DNA from: Pseudomonadota bacterium
GTDB lineage: Bacteria > Pseudomonadota > Gammaproteobacteria > Steroidobacterales > Steroidobacteraceae
Assembly (NCBI GenBank): GCA_016713725.1
Contig: JADJOO010000012.1
Location: forward strand, 62,001 to 126,000
DNA length: 64,000 bases
Direction: 5' to 3'
Shown one piece after another: positions 26,865-35,173 of the stretch. Position 1 is the first letter of the stretch; each line of letters starts with the position of its first letter. Both the position numbers and the translations under genes were made by a program. Below the pieces are notes generated by a model. It saw only the letters and a list, made by a program, of their open reading frames with translations, did not search any database and was not told where the DNA came from.

Positions 26865-28877
26865 ATGCAGACCGCACCGCGCCTGATTGCCCCCCTCTTC
26901 TTCGCCCTGTTTGCGCTGGTCTCATCCGCGCGCGCGGACGTCGACGCGACCCCGAAACCCGTGCGCGAGGCCTTCGTTGCGGCCATGTCTGGCGTCGCTG
27001 CCGCCCCTTTCGGCCCGGCCGGCGGCGATTCCGAGGCCCTGCGGCGCTACCCGCTCTACCCCTACCTGCAGGCAGCGCGACTGAACCAGCAGCTGGCTCT
27101 GATACGACCGGTCGCGGCGCAGCCCGGCGGTGACGCGCGGCTCCCGCTCGACGACGAGATCGCCGCCTTTCTCTCGCAACAGGGGGATGGGCCCGTAACA
27201 CGAAAACTGCGACCGGCGTGGCTGACCCACCTCGCTGAGCGCCAGGCCTGGTCGACATACGTCGGGCATTACCGCGAGGACCGCGAAACGCAATCCACGC
27301 TGCGCTGCCATTGGCTCGCCGCGCGAGTCGCACTGGGCCAGGTCGATGGGCTGGAGGCAGAACTGACCGAAACGTGGCTCACCGCCAGGAGCCTGCCTGA
27401 CTCGTGCGACCCGGCGCTCGCCTGGTGGCGTGCACGGGGCGGGCCGGGTGAGGTCATGGTCGAACGACGCGCTCGCCTGGCGCTGGAGGCGGGCGAAGCC
27501 GGGCTCGCGCGGTTCCTCGCAAAGTCGCTGCCCGCTGCACGCGCGGCTCCACTGCTGCAATGGGCCGCCCTGATCGAGCAGCCTGGGCGCGAGATTCCGG
27601 CGCTGGTCGCACAACCTGCGAAGAACGTCGAGCCACAGGCGCTCGCAGACGGCTGGGCGCGCTACGCGCGCGCGGATCCCGAGGCGGCAGCAGCCGCTTT
27701 CCCGGCATTGGCGCAGGCTCGCGGACTCGACGGGCGCGCTGCGGGCCCGTATGCGCTGCCCGTCGCCCTCGCGCTGTCGTGGAGTCGTCACCCGCGCGCG
27801 CTCGAATTCTTCCGCCTCGCGCACGAGGACGACTTCGACGAGCGCGCTCACGAGTGGCAAGCGCGCGCCGCGCTCTGGGCCGGTGACTGGCGCGAAGTTG
27901 CGGCTGCAATCGCCGCGATGCCCGCTGACCAGCGCGACCAGCCGCGCTGGCGCTACTGGTCCGCGCGGGCGAGCGAGAAGCTCGGCGACGTTGCCCAGGC
28001 ACGCGAGCTGTACGCCGCCGTCGTCCCGACCGACAACTGGTATGCCGCGCACGCGGCTGCGAGGCTGGACCGCAAGTTCACGCCGCGTCTCGAACCGCTT
28101 GCACTCAGCGACGCCGAGATGGATGCGCTGGCGGCCGAAGCCGCCTTCGTCCGCACGCGCGAACTCCTGCATTGCGACATGGACACCGAGGCGACAGCGG
28201 AATGGCGCGCCGCGTACGACGAGTTGCCGCCCTCGCGGCAGGTGCAGGCCGTGGGTCTCGCATCCCGCTGGGGCTGGCACGACCAGGCCATCGCGACAGC
28301 GGCACGCCATAAGCTGTTCAACGACTACGACTTACTGTATCCGCGGCCGTTCGACGCCGACGTGCGCCGCGCCAGCCGGCGCACTGGACTGGCCGAGGAA
28401 TTGATCTACGCGATCATTCGACAGGAGAGCCTGTTTCGGGCCGACGCGGCGTCGGGTGCCGGCGCGATCGGGCTGATGCAGTTGCTGCCGGAGACGGCGC
28501 GCATCACCGCACGACGCGCTGGCCTGCCCGAGCCGACGCGTGCTCAACTCATCAAGCCTGCGGTGAATATCCCGCTGGGGTCCGAGTTTCTGGCGAGCCT
28601 GGTCCAGCGCTTCGAAGGCGAGACGGCGTTGGCCGCCGCCGGTTACAACGCCGGGCCCAACGCCGCGCGGCGCTGGCGACCCGCTGCGCCAATGGACCTC
28701 GACGTCTGGGTCGAGAACATCCCCTTCAACGAAACGCGCGCCTACGTGCAGCGCGTGGCATGGCATGCGCTGGTGTTCGCCTGGCTCGCCGACCGCAAGC
28801 CGCGCGAGGTGGACGACTGGCAGCGTGCCGTGCGTCCTGCAGCGTCGACCAGCGTGGCCATGACCGCATCGCCGTGA
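26865..28877 (+). CDS. slt: Soluble lytic murein transglycosylase (Slt70-type)
   Basis: A 670-residue protein from ATG 26865, chosen because it opens a signal peptide (APLFFALFALVSSARA). Upstream in-frame codons are basic and non-conserved. The middle (about residues 30-480) is a long helical superhelix rich in Ala/Arg/Trp repeats, as in Slt70. The catalytic domain follows with LIYAIIRQESLFRADAASGA (catalytic Glu in RQES), GAIGLMQLLPETA, and AAAGYNAGPNAARRW. It cleaves peptidoglycan glycan strands in the periplasm, forming 1,6-anhydromuramyl ends, for turnover and recycling. The length fits E. coli Slt70 (645). The frame is intact. Confidence 0.94.
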   Translation: MQTAPRLIAPLFFALFALVSSARADVDATPKPVREAFVAAMSGVAAAPFGPAGGDSEALRRYPLYPYLQAARLNQQLALIRPVAAQPGGDARLPLDDEIAAFLSQQGDGPVTRKLRPAWLTHLAERQAWSTYVGHYREDRETQSTLRCHWLAARVALGQVDGLEAELTETWLTARSLPDSCDPALAWWRARGGPGEVMVERRARLALEAGEAGLARFLAKSLPAARAAPLLQWAALIEQPGREIPALVAQPAKNVEPQALADGWARYARADPEAAAAAFPALAQARGLDGRAAGPYALPVALALSWSRHPRALEFFRLAHEDDFDERAHEWQARAALWAGDWREVAAAIAAMPADQRDQPRWRYWSARASEKLGDVAQARELYAAVVPTDNWYAAHAAARLDRKFTPRLEPLALSDAEMDALAAEAAFVRTRELLHCDMDTEATAEWRAAYDELPPSRQVQAVGLASRWGWHDQAIATAARHKLFNDYDLLYPRPFDADVRRASRRTGLAEELIYAIIRQESLFRADAASGAGAIGLMQLLPETARITARRAGLPEPTRAQLIKPAVNIPLGSEFLASLVQRFEGETALAAAGYNAGPNAARRWRPAAPMDLDVWVENIPFNETRAYVQRVAWHALVFAWLADRKPREVDDWQRAVRPAASTSVAMTASP

Positions 28878-28889
28878 ACACCATCCGCT

Positions 28890-29177
28890 TCAGGAACAGG
28901 CCCGCCATTCGGCGATGAAATCCGCGCCGGGCGTGCCGTCGCAATCGGCAAACGCGTGCCACACCGCTGCTGCTTCCGCTTCGTTGAGTCGTCCACGCAA
29001 ACCGGCCAGGCGCTCGTTGATCGTGACGTCCCGCAGTTGCAGCAGCGCGACGAAAACGGCGACCCGGTTCAACGCCAGTCCACGGCGAATCCAGTCGAGC
29101 GCGTCGCCCACCGCAAGTTCACGGCGCTCGATGCTGACAGGGGTTGCGCCGAGGTAGCCCAGCACGGCGTCGTGCAC
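28890..29177 (-). CDS. Small hypothetical protein
   Basis: A 95-residue frame starting with GTG at 29177 (HDAVLGYLGATPVSIERREL). No signal peptide or membrane helix is visible and no family is recognised. The sequence is helical and Ala/Leu-rich with a C-terminal acidic/aromatic stretch (WHAFADCDGTPGADFIAEW). It starts 15 bp after the stop of the 91-residue gene upstream, so the two probably form a small operon. It is convergent with the transglycosylase gene. Its codon usage resembles its neighbours, which supports a real gene. Confidence 0.6.
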   Translation of the reverse strand: MHDAVLGYLGATPVSIERRELAVGDALDWIRRGLALNRVAVFVALLQLRDVTINERLAGLRGRLNEAEAAAVWHAFADCDGTPGADFIAEWRACS

Positions 29178-29192
29178 CAGCCCCGGATCCGT

Positions 29193-29468
29193 TTAGCCTA
29201 CCGCGACGGGCAGCCAGGCGCGGGTCGTGGTTTCGCCCCGTCGCACAGCCGCGCGCAGGTCTGCGACGACCCATCGTCGCTGCGTCGCGCTGCCCAACCG
29301 TAGCTCCTGCCAGTAGCGCATGAGCGCGGCGGTAACAGCCGCTGGGGCGGCGCCGCGTGCGCCCGCAAGAATCAATGCGTGAAGCAGGGCGCGATGCGCC
29401 GCGACGTCGGCGCGTTCCGGCTGTCGTGCCGAGCGCGTAGCCACGGCGTGCTGAGACTGGATCGACAT
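29193..29468 (-). CDS. Small hypothetical protein behind a strong ribosome-binding site
   Basis: A 91-residue protein from ATG 29468, preceded by a perfect AGGAGG nine bases upstream. The open frame to 29657 overlaps the candidate RNA gene and is not used. The sequence (MSIQSQHAVATRSARQPERA, then HRALLHALILAGARGAAPAA) is basic and helical, with no membrane span. The C-terminal half (RYWQELRLGSATQRRWVVAD) could bind nucleic acid, but no family is recognised. Upstream are a terminator-like hairpin and a possible sRNA, so this gene may have its own promoter or depend on read-through. Confidence 0.65.
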   Translation of the reverse strand: MSIQSQHAVATRSARQPERADVAAHRALLHALILAGARGAAPAAVTAALMRYWQELRLGSATQRRWVVADLRAAVRRGETTTRAWLPVAVG

Positions 29469-29577
29469 GTTCAAATCCTCCTGGCCCGGGGACGTTGCCA
29501 CCTTACCGGCAGGACGAGGCGTGTCTCGCGGCTCGCGGCGTGTCTCGCGGCGTGTCTGTGGGGGGAGGCTCGCAAAC

Positions 29578-29611
29578 GAAAAACCCTCCACCGCATGACG
29601 CGCCGGAGGGT
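29578..29611 (-). terminator. Intrinsic terminator (minus strand)
   Basis: On the minus strand ACCCTCC (29605-29611) pairs with GGAGGGT (29583-29589) around a 15-nt loop and is followed directly by a T5 tract. This is a standard Rho-independent terminator. It ends the candidate RNA, and lies about 115 bp before the start of the 91-residue gene. Confidence 0.65.
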
Positions 29612-29729
29612 CCAGTGAGTTTGCACCCGCTTCGTTGCCTGCCGGCCGCATCCGCACCTTGCGGTGCGAGCCACCTTGCCCGGGAAGGCAGGTTGGCCTG
29701 GGCGCGGAAAACGCCCTGTCTTGATGCTG
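29578..29729 (-). ncRNA. Candidate structured non-coding RNA or leader, about 150 nt
   Basis: A sigma70-like promoter (29736-29763) points left and a hairpin followed by five T residues closes the unit at 29578-29611. The transcript between would be about 150 nt. It contains a hairpin GGGCG...CGCCC, and a perfect six-pair stem closed by a GCAA tetraloop (29653-29668). An enclosing stem CCTGCC/GGCAGG is also visible, suggesting a multi-stem junction. No convincing coding frame spans it. I could not match it to 6S, tmRNA, SRP RNA or a riboswitch consensus I know. It could be a free sRNA, or a regulatory leader for the two small genes downstream. The structure is read by eye, not computed. Confidence 0.45.
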
Positions 29730-29735
29730 GGGCGA

Positions 29736-29763
29736 AGTATAGCCGAGCAGTCGCCGTCGTAAA
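29736..29763 (-). promoter_or_regulatory. Sigma70-like promoter for the candidate RNA
   Basis: On the minus strand TTTACG (29758-29763) and TATACT (29736-29741) are separated by 16 bp. The -10 matches the consensus in five of six positions. It sits in the gap between the membrane-protein gene (stop at 29808) and the candidate RNA, and no coding sequence overlaps it. Confidence 0.5.
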
Positions 29764-29807
29764 GGTGCGGACTGTCCGCAGTTGCCGGCAGCACGCCTGC
29801 GCCCGTC

Positions 29808-30392
29808 TCAGGGCTGAGCGCCGTACAGCGCCTGCAGCAGCGCATGCGTCGGTACGAAGACGAACGCAACGAAAGCGAGGAGCAGCAGCGTCACGTAGGT
29901 CGCGGGCGACGCTGACGACCGGCGGGCACCGAAGCCATGAGTCCAGTTGATGTTGCGCTCAGGCGTGCTGACCGCGCGGCTCCACGGCAGCACGACCGCA
30001 GCCAGCACTACGGCGCCTGCCAGGCCCACCCGCGCGTCGTATCCGTACTCGCGCACCATCCACAGCAGCACCAGCGGCAACGGCACGTGGAACAGCGACA
30101 GGCCTCGCAGCAGTTGCGGACGCTCGGGCTCGAACATGTAATCCGTCAGGCCCGTGATGCGGCGTCGCAACGTCAAGCGCGCCACGAAATCCACGTTCCA
30201 GAGAATCTCGGGCACCAGCACGGCGACGGCCAGCACGCTCGCCAGCGCTGAACTCTGCAGCCAGAGTGCAGGCACCGCGCCGATGAACGCGATGTCGGAG
30301 AACCACAGGAAGTTGCGCCAGCTGTAGTGGCGCCACCAGATCGCGACCACGAGCAGGACGAATGCCGTGTAAGCGATCTTGAACGTGAGCAT
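29808..30392 (-). CDS. Conserved hypothetical membrane protein
   Basis: A 194-residue protein with about five hydrophobic segments: residues 3-20, 28-47, 50-66, 102-122 and 125-140, plus one near the C-terminus (about 165-190). Conserved-looking stretches include WRHYSWRNFLWFSDIAFIG, VLVPEILWNVDFVARL, GLTDYMFEPERPQLLRGLSLFHV and ERNINWTHGFG. I recognise this as a widespread, uncharacterised membrane-protein family, but I know no experimental function. It is predicted to be in the inner membrane. It is divergent from the UrcA gene. The frame is intact. Confidence 0.8.
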   Translation of the reverse strand: MLTFKIAYTAFVLLVVAIWWRHYSWRNFLWFSDIAFIGAVPALWLQSSALASVLAVAVLVPEILWNVDFVARLTLRRRITGLTDYMFEPERPQLLRGLSLFHVPLPLVLLWMVREYGYDARVGLAGAVVLAAVVLPWSRAVSTPERNINWTHGFGARRSSASPATYVTLLLLAFVAFVFVPTHALLQALYGAQP

Positions 30393-30557
30393 GTTCCGGC
30401 ACCGGCCGCGGAGGCGGCGCAGGCAACCTTAGCAGACGGACTGCGACGAGTCGCCTGCACGGCGCGACGAAGCGACGGCACAACGCGAGGCAGCGGAGTC
30501 AAACTCAGTGCGCGGTGAATGGAAGCACATCGATCGACACACTCAGGAGAGAACGTC

Positions 30558-30920
30558 ATGAAAGCGAACACACAGCAAGCCCGCATGCTCGTCTCGATGA
30601 TCGCCTGCGCGGCGACGGCCGGAATCGCCACGACGGCGCAGGCCGGCGACCAGGGCCTTGCGACCCCCCACTACGACAGCGTCGTGGTGAAGTACTCCGA
30701 CCTCGACCTCAACAGCGTCGCCGGCAACAAGGTGCTGTATGCGCGACTGTCGTCAGCCGCGGAACGCGCCTGCGGCAAGGATCCGCATTCGCGGGACCTG
30801 CAGCGCCGGATGCAATACCGCGCGTGCTACGACAGCGCGCTGAACCGGGCGGTGGACAAGATCGGCAGCCGCGAACTGCAGGCGCTGCACGCGACGGGCA
30901 ACGTGCACAACGTGGGTTGA
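30558..30920 (+). CDS. UrcA family protein (secreted, small)
   Basis: A 120-residue protein with AGGAGAG about seven bases before ATG 30558. It has a signal peptide (residues 1-29, ending TTAQA). The UrcA core follows (VVVKYSDLDLNSVAGNKVLYARL, AAERACGK, YRACYDSALNRAVDKIGS) with two conserved cysteines, probably forming a disulfide. UrcA proteins are small periplasmic proteins common in Proteobacteria; their function is not established. It stands alone between divergent and convergent neighbours. Confidence 0.9.
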   Translation: MKANTQQARMLVSMIACAATAGIATTAQAGDQGLATPHYDSVVVKYSDLDLNSVAGNKVLYARLSSAAERACGKDPHSRDLQRRMQYRACYDSALNRAVDKIGSRELQALHATGNVHNVG

Positions 30921-30993
30921 GCGCACAGGGCGGTCATCGAGGCAGGGCGGGTTCACAAGGAAGTGACCCGTCCTGTCTCGACTGGCGCGCCAC

Positions 30994-31674
30994 CTAGCCG
31001 ACGACCCGAGCCACCGGAAACACCATCCTGAAGGCTTCGATGCGCGCCGTCGCGAGCACGGTTGCGCGCGACAAGTCCGGGAACAGTTCCGGGTCGAAGC
31101 GCCACTGGCGCAGCCGGCATAGTCGCAGGCTGCCCGTGGCCTCGGGACGGTAATAACAGGTCCGGCCGTCCTGCCGTTGCGCGAGGGTACCCAGTCCGCG
31201 CGGCATCCAGGACGATCTTAGCGGCAGCCGCACGCCGGTCGGCGCGGTGAAATCGAGCACGCACAACTCCTTGCCGTCGCTGCTCACGCGCCAGTGGTCG
31301 CCACTCTCGCCGCGAGTCCAGTCGAAGTCGGCCCGGTCTTTCGGGATGCCCCAGTTGATGCGACCGTTGACGACGCTGTCCCAGGTCGACACCAGGATGC
31401 GGCTGATGGAGGGATGGCGCCCGTCGCCGAAATGCATCGTGCCAGGAATGAAGAGCAGCTCGCGGTATGGCCCGCAGGGCGCCTCGTCGTAGACGACGCA
31501 CATCAGCACTGAAAACGCCGACTTCACCGTGGCACGGAGATCGGCGGGAACAAAGGCTGTCCGTGCCGGATCGCCGGCCGGCAACCGCAGCGCCACCATC
31601 CACGCGTGCCCGCGCAGCGACCACGGCGCAGGTAAGCGCGGCACGTCAGGCAGGGATTCGTTGGACTGCAGCAT
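30994..31674 (-). CDS. Acetoacetate decarboxylase-like (ADC family) protein
   Basis: A 226-residue protein. The N-terminal PAPWSLRGHAWMVALRLPAG, the central YRELLFIPG and RHPSISRILVSTWDSVVNGR, and the NWGIPKDRADFDW segment fit the ADC superfamily beta-fold. I do not see a clear match to the Schiff-base lysine context of true acetoacetate decarboxylase. IPKDRADF has a lysine in about the right region, so the enzymatic assignment is tentative. It may bind or transform a small keto acid. It lies 18 bp upstream of... no shared stop, but is on the same strand as the YhhN gene that precedes it in transcription order. Confidence 0.7.
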   Translation of the reverse strand: MLQSNESLPDVPRLPAPWSLRGHAWMVALRLPAGDPARTAFVPADLRATVKSAFSVLMCVVYDEAPCGPYRELLFIPGTMHFGDGRHPSISRILVSTWDSVVNGRINWGIPKDRADFDWTRGESGDHWRVSSDGKELCVLDFTAPTGVRLPLRSSWMPRGLGTLAQRQDGRTCYYRPEATGSLRLCRLRQWRFDPELFPDLSRATVLATARIEAFRMVFPVARVVG

Positions 31675-31692
31675 CGTCTTTGCCGCGGTGGA

Positions 31693-32340
31693 TCAACCGC
31701 TGATCGCCGACGGGCTCAGGGCCAGCAGCACCTGCGCGAGGTAATACAGCGGCAACCCCCACGCTCGATTGGCAAACTCCTGTCGTACGAAACGATCACG
31801 CGCCACCGAAATGTCGGAAGCCGTGAAAGCGATCGCGCCTGCGGCAACGATCGGCGGACCGCCTGCCCCGCTGACTGCGCAGGCCAGTGCAGTCATGGCG
31901 CTGATGACCAGGAAGTAGGCCTGCACCGGCCGACGCATGTCCGCCGGCAGGCGGGGGCTGAGCCAGCGCCAGACGCCCGACAGCGCCAACGCGAGTGCCA
32001 CAGCCGCGACGGCCAGCCAGGGCAGGCTGCGCGGCTGCGTCAGGAACGCAGCTGCAAACGCGACGTGCCCGGCGAGGAACGCAAACACACCTGCCCGGAA
32101 CACCGCGAGGCGACCTTCGGGGATCAACAGGACGTCACCGAGCAGGCAGAGACCGAGGCCGAGCAGGATCAGACGCCCGTAGTCCGAGTCGAGCGCGCCC
32201 GAGGTCACGGCGACTGCCATGAAGGCTGCCGAGGCGACCGGCTTCGTCAGCCATTTGCCGACCTGCGACGCGCGCCGCTCAGCGACCAGCAGTCCAGCCA
32301 GGGCGGCCACGCAGATGACGATCGATGCAGTCGTGTCCAA
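31693..32340 (-). CDS. YhhN family lysoplasmalogenase-like membrane protein
   Basis: A 215-residue protein from TTG 32340, chosen because AGGGAG lies six bases upstream and the first residues enter a membrane helix. The frame is open to 32721 without support. Eight hydrophobic segments are visible. YhhN features include KWLTKPVASAAFMAVAV near the N-terminus, ILLGLGLCLLGDVLLIP (GD in a helix), FLAGHVAFAAAF, and the C-terminal AFTASDISVARDRFV plus LPLYYLAQVLLALS. The family includes eukaryotic TMEM86, which hydrolyses the vinyl-ether bond of lysoplasmalogens. The bacterial substrate is unclear. It is divergent from the patatin-like gene, so both may act on ether or lyso-lipids. Confidence 0.9.
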   Translation of the reverse strand: MDTTASIVICVAALAGLLVAERRASQVGKWLTKPVASAAFMAVAVTSGALDSDYGRLILLGLGLCLLGDVLLIPEGRLAVFRAGVFAFLAGHVAFAAAFLTQPRSLPWLAVAAVALALALSGVWRWLSPRLPADMRRPVQAYFLVISAMTALACAVSGAGGPPIVAAGAIAFTASDISVARDRFVRQEFANRAWGLPLYYLAQVLLALSPSAISG

Positions 32341-32430
32341 TGCCCGCTCCCTGTCGATTACGTGCGCCCTCCCTGAATCGTAGCGCAGCGCTGCGTACGC
32401 GTCGTGCGAGCTGTTAGCATCGCTCCCCCG

Positions 32431-33510
32431 ATGAGCGACCGTTCCCGTCCATTCATCCTGCGTGCCGGCCCGCGCGCTTTGCGCCGCGTGCTCGACCACG
32501 GCTTGACCCCAGGCGACATCGAATGCATGCCCGCAGCCGCAGGCGGAGCCAAAGGCCTGGCGCTGCTCCCCCTCGACCGCCTGCTGCTGCAACACGGCTG
32601 GCTGCCCGAAGATCGTCCCGTGGAACTCGTCGGCGCGTCGGTGGGTGCGTGGCGCATGGCAGCGCTGGCGCAGGACAATCCGCTGGCCGCGCTGGACCGG
32701 GTCCAGCACGCGTACGTGCACGAACAGAGCTACAGCGCGCGCCCCACACCAGCCGAAGTCAGCACCGCCTGCCGTCGAATCGCCACCGCCGCGCGCGGCA
32801 ATGGCGACATGCGCTGGCGACCCGGAGTGACGCTGGCCATCGTGACCTCACGTGCACGCGGCCTGCTGCACGGGCGCGAATCGAAACTGGCGTTTGGCCG
32901 GGCCGTGCTGAGCAATGCCGTTGCGCGCTCGCGCCTGGCCGGCTACCTCGAGCGGGTCGTCTTCCATGCCGGACCCGGGCCGAGCGTATTCGACGGTGAT
33001 GCATTCGACGAATTCGGCCTGGTCCGCGTCGGTCTCGATTCGACCAACGCCGAAGATGCCCTGTTAGCCTCGGGCACCATCCCGCTGCTGGCCTCTCCGG
33101 TCCGTGACATTGCCGGCGCGCCGGCCGGGTTCTACTGGGACGGCGCGCTCGTCGACTACCACCTGCTGCTGCCCTATCACCGACAGCATTCGGCGGAGCG
33201 CATCGTCTTCTATCCGCACTTCAACGACTTCGTGACCCCGGGCTGGCTCGACAAGCACCTGCCGTGGCGTCGCTCGCCCCGCGCCCATCCGTGGCTCGAC
33301 GACATGTTGCTCGTCGCTCCGTCACCCGCCTTCCTGGCCACGCTGCCGCACGGCAAGCTGCCGGAACGGCAGGATTTCTACCGCTACGGGCCCGACCATG
33401 CGGGCAGGATCCGCGCGTGGGAAACGGCCATCGCGGAGTGCGGCCGGTTCGCCGCAGCGGTCCTCGGCTGGATGGAGCAGCCGGACCCGACGTTGATCGA
33501 GCCAATCTGA
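32431..33510 (+). CDS. Patatin-like phospholipase family protein
   Basis: A 359-residue protein from ATG 32431 (MSDRSRPFILRAGPRALRRV). It has the patatin-type catalytic pieces: a glycine-rich oxyanion region (MPAAAGGAKGLALLPLD), the nucleophile elbow GASVGAW (GxSxG), and the catalytic Asp in YWDGALVDYH (DGA-like). The second half (ERIVFYPHFNDFVTPGWLD, RRSPRAHPWLDDMLLVAPS) is typical of a little-studied patatin subgroup, not ExoU-type toxins. It probably hydrolyses acyl chains of phospholipids or other esters in the cytoplasm; no signal peptide is seen. It is divergent from the YhhN gene with about 90 bp between starts. Confidence 0.85.
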   Translation: MSDRSRPFILRAGPRALRRVLDHGLTPGDIECMPAAAGGAKGLALLPLDRLLLQHGWLPEDRPVELVGASVGAWRMAALAQDNPLAALDRVQHAYVHEQSYSARPTPAEVSTACRRIATAARGNGDMRWRPGVTLAIVTSRARGLLHGRESKLAFGRAVLSNAVARSRLAGYLERVVFHAGPGPSVFDGDAFDEFGLVRVGLDSTNAEDALLASGTIPLLASPVRDIAGAPAGFYWDGALVDYHLLLPYHRQHSAERIVFYPHFNDFVTPGWLDKHLPWRRSPRAHPWLDDMLLVAPSPAFLATLPHGKLPERQDFYRYGPDHAGRIRAWETAIAECGRFAAAVLGWMEQPDPTLIEPI

Positions 33511-33534
33511 GCCGGTCCCATTAGAATCGGTCCG

Positions 33535-34128
33535 ATGCGAAGAACAATGCCCCAGACGGTCGCCCTGGCCTGTCATCCATCCAGTCCGAGCACCGCGGTG
33601 CGTGGCATCACCGCGAGTGCGCGCATCGGCGGCGCCGGCAAGCTCGCCGTGCGGTTCGTGCTCGACGCCGACATGTCGCAGGTCGTGCTGCCGAAGCTGC
33701 GTCGTGCCGCACGTGCCGACGAGCTCTGGCGGCACACGTGTTTCGAAGTCTTCGTCGCGCTCCCCGACAGCGATGCGTACTGCGAACTGAATTTCTCGCC
33801 GTCGACCGAGTGGGCGATGTACGGATTCGTTGCCTATCGGCGCGGAATGACGCCGATCGAAGTGCGGCGGCCCCCGCGCGTGGCGGTGCGACCCACCCAG
33901 CGGGGCCTGGTGCTCACGGCCGTGACCTACCTTGCCGAACTGCCGATGCCGCTGCCCGGGTCGCCTTTGCGGGCAGGCGCCGCGGCCGTCGTCGAAGAGA
34001 AGGATGGCCGGCTGACCTACTGGGCGCTCACGCATCCGTCCGCGCTGCCCGACTTTCATCACCGGCTGGTGCAAGCAACCGGTCGGATCGACGGACCTGC
34101 TGCGCGAAGCCGTACGGAACCCGGGCTC
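33535..34128 (+). CDS. DOMON-like domain protein
   Basis: The frame opens at 33535; ATG 33547 (MPQTVALACHPSSPSTAVRG) is the likelier start. A single DOMON-like beta-sandwich is visible: AVRFVLDADMSQVVLPKL, ELWRHTCFEVFVALP, YCELNFSPSTEWAMYGF, and near the end YWALTHPSALPDFHH. Such domains bind haem or sugars, but this type is uncharacterised. The end is uncertain. The frame continues without a stop into the NamZ frame. One extra base near 34070 would instead end it at a TGA (34130-34132) overlapping the NamZ GTG start. I place the boundary at the GTG. Confidence 0.75.
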
Positions 34129-35173
34129 GTGAAGTTCGGCATCGACCGACTCCGCACAGACCCCGCTCTGCGCCAGGACCTGCGTGGCCGCCGCGTGGCG
34201 CTGCTCGCGCATCCCGCCTCGGTGACGGCCGATCTCACGCATTCGCTCGATGCGCTGGCCGCGCTCGGCGACGTGCGGCTCACGGCCGCTTTCGGCCCGC
34301 AGCACGGCTTGCGTGGCGACAAGCAGGACAACATGGTCGAGTCGCCGGACCATGACGACCCGCGCCTCGGCATACCGATCTTCAGTCTCTACGGCGAAGT
34401 GCGGCGCCCCACGGATGCCATGCTCGACACGTTCGACGTGCTGCTCGTCGACCTGCAGGATCTCGGCTGCCGCATCTACACCTTCATCACGACGCTGCGC
34501 TACGTGCTCGAGGCCGCCGCGCGCCGCAGCAAGAGCGTGTGGGTGCTCGACCGGTGAAATGACGGGCTGGCGGCCGGAATCCGCGCCGGGTTTCGGCTGG
34601 CCGCTCGGCGAACGCGCCTGGATCAATCCGAGCCCCAACGCGCCGAATCTTGCGATGGCGCGCTGCTACCCGGGCACCGTGATGCTGGAAGGCACCACGC
34701 TCTCGGAAGGCCGCGGCACGACGCGTCCGCTCGAGCTGTTCGGCGCACCCGACCTCGACATCAGCGCGCTGGTTGCCGAAATGCGCCGCCTCGCACCCGA
34801 GTGGCTGGCGGGATGCCGGCTTCGTCCCTGCTGGTTCGAGCCGACATTCCACAAGCACCAGGGCCTGCTCTGCGCCGGACTGCAGACGCACGTCGACGAC
34901 GGGGTTTACGATCACGAGAGCTTCCGTCCGTGGCGCCTGCAGGCACTGGCGTTCAAGGCGCTGCGCAACCTGCAACCGGGCTACGCCCTCTGGCGTGACT
35001 TCCCTTACGAGTACGAAAGCGAGCGGCTGGCCATCGACCTGATCAATGGCAGTGAGCTCCTGCGCACCTGGGTCGACGATCGCGCCGGGCTCCCCGGCGA
35101 CCTCGAAGCCCTCACGCGCGTCGACGAACTCGCCTGGAACGAGCAGCGCGCGTCCGTGGTTCTCTACCGTTGA
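34129..35173 (+). pseudogene. namZ: DUF1343 exo-N-acetylmuramidase (NamZ-like), internally deleted and frameshifted
   Basis: The protein starts at GTG 34129 (KFGIDRLRTDPALRQDLRGR). It carries strongly conserved DUF1343 blocks: VALLAHPASVTADLTHSLD, FGPQHGLRGDKQDNMVESP, LYGEVRRPTDAMLDTFDVLL and DLGCRIYTFITTLRYVLEAA. It breaks at VWVLDR (34557) and resumes in another frame at MTGWRPESAPGFGWPLGE, then CYPGTVMLEGTTLSEGRGTT to LAIDLINGSELL. Family members I recall have about 55-60 more residues at the junction (a PNPAGR...-containing stretch), so roughly 170 bp seem to be missing. NamZ removes terminal MurNAc from peptidoglycan fragments for recycling. As written, the gene would be inactive. It overlaps the glpD TTG start. 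Confidence 0.82.

Noticed and set aside
29517..29560. Short direct repeats as a possible CRISPR fragment
   Set aside because: Only two to three degenerate copies, no regular spacers and no cas genes nearby.
29578..29729. 6S RNA, SRP RNA or tmRNA
   Set aside because: Lacks the recognisable conserved stretches of each (for example the SRP GGAAGGAAGCAGCC element); left as an unassigned RNA.
32341..32721. N-terminal extension of the YhhN frame
   Set aside because: It overlaps the divergent patatin-like gene, and the TTG at 32340 has AGGGAG upstream.
32431..33510. Patatin-like protein as a CBASS-type defence effector
   Set aside because: No cyclic-nucleotide synthase or other defence gene is adjacent; neighbours are lipid-metabolic.
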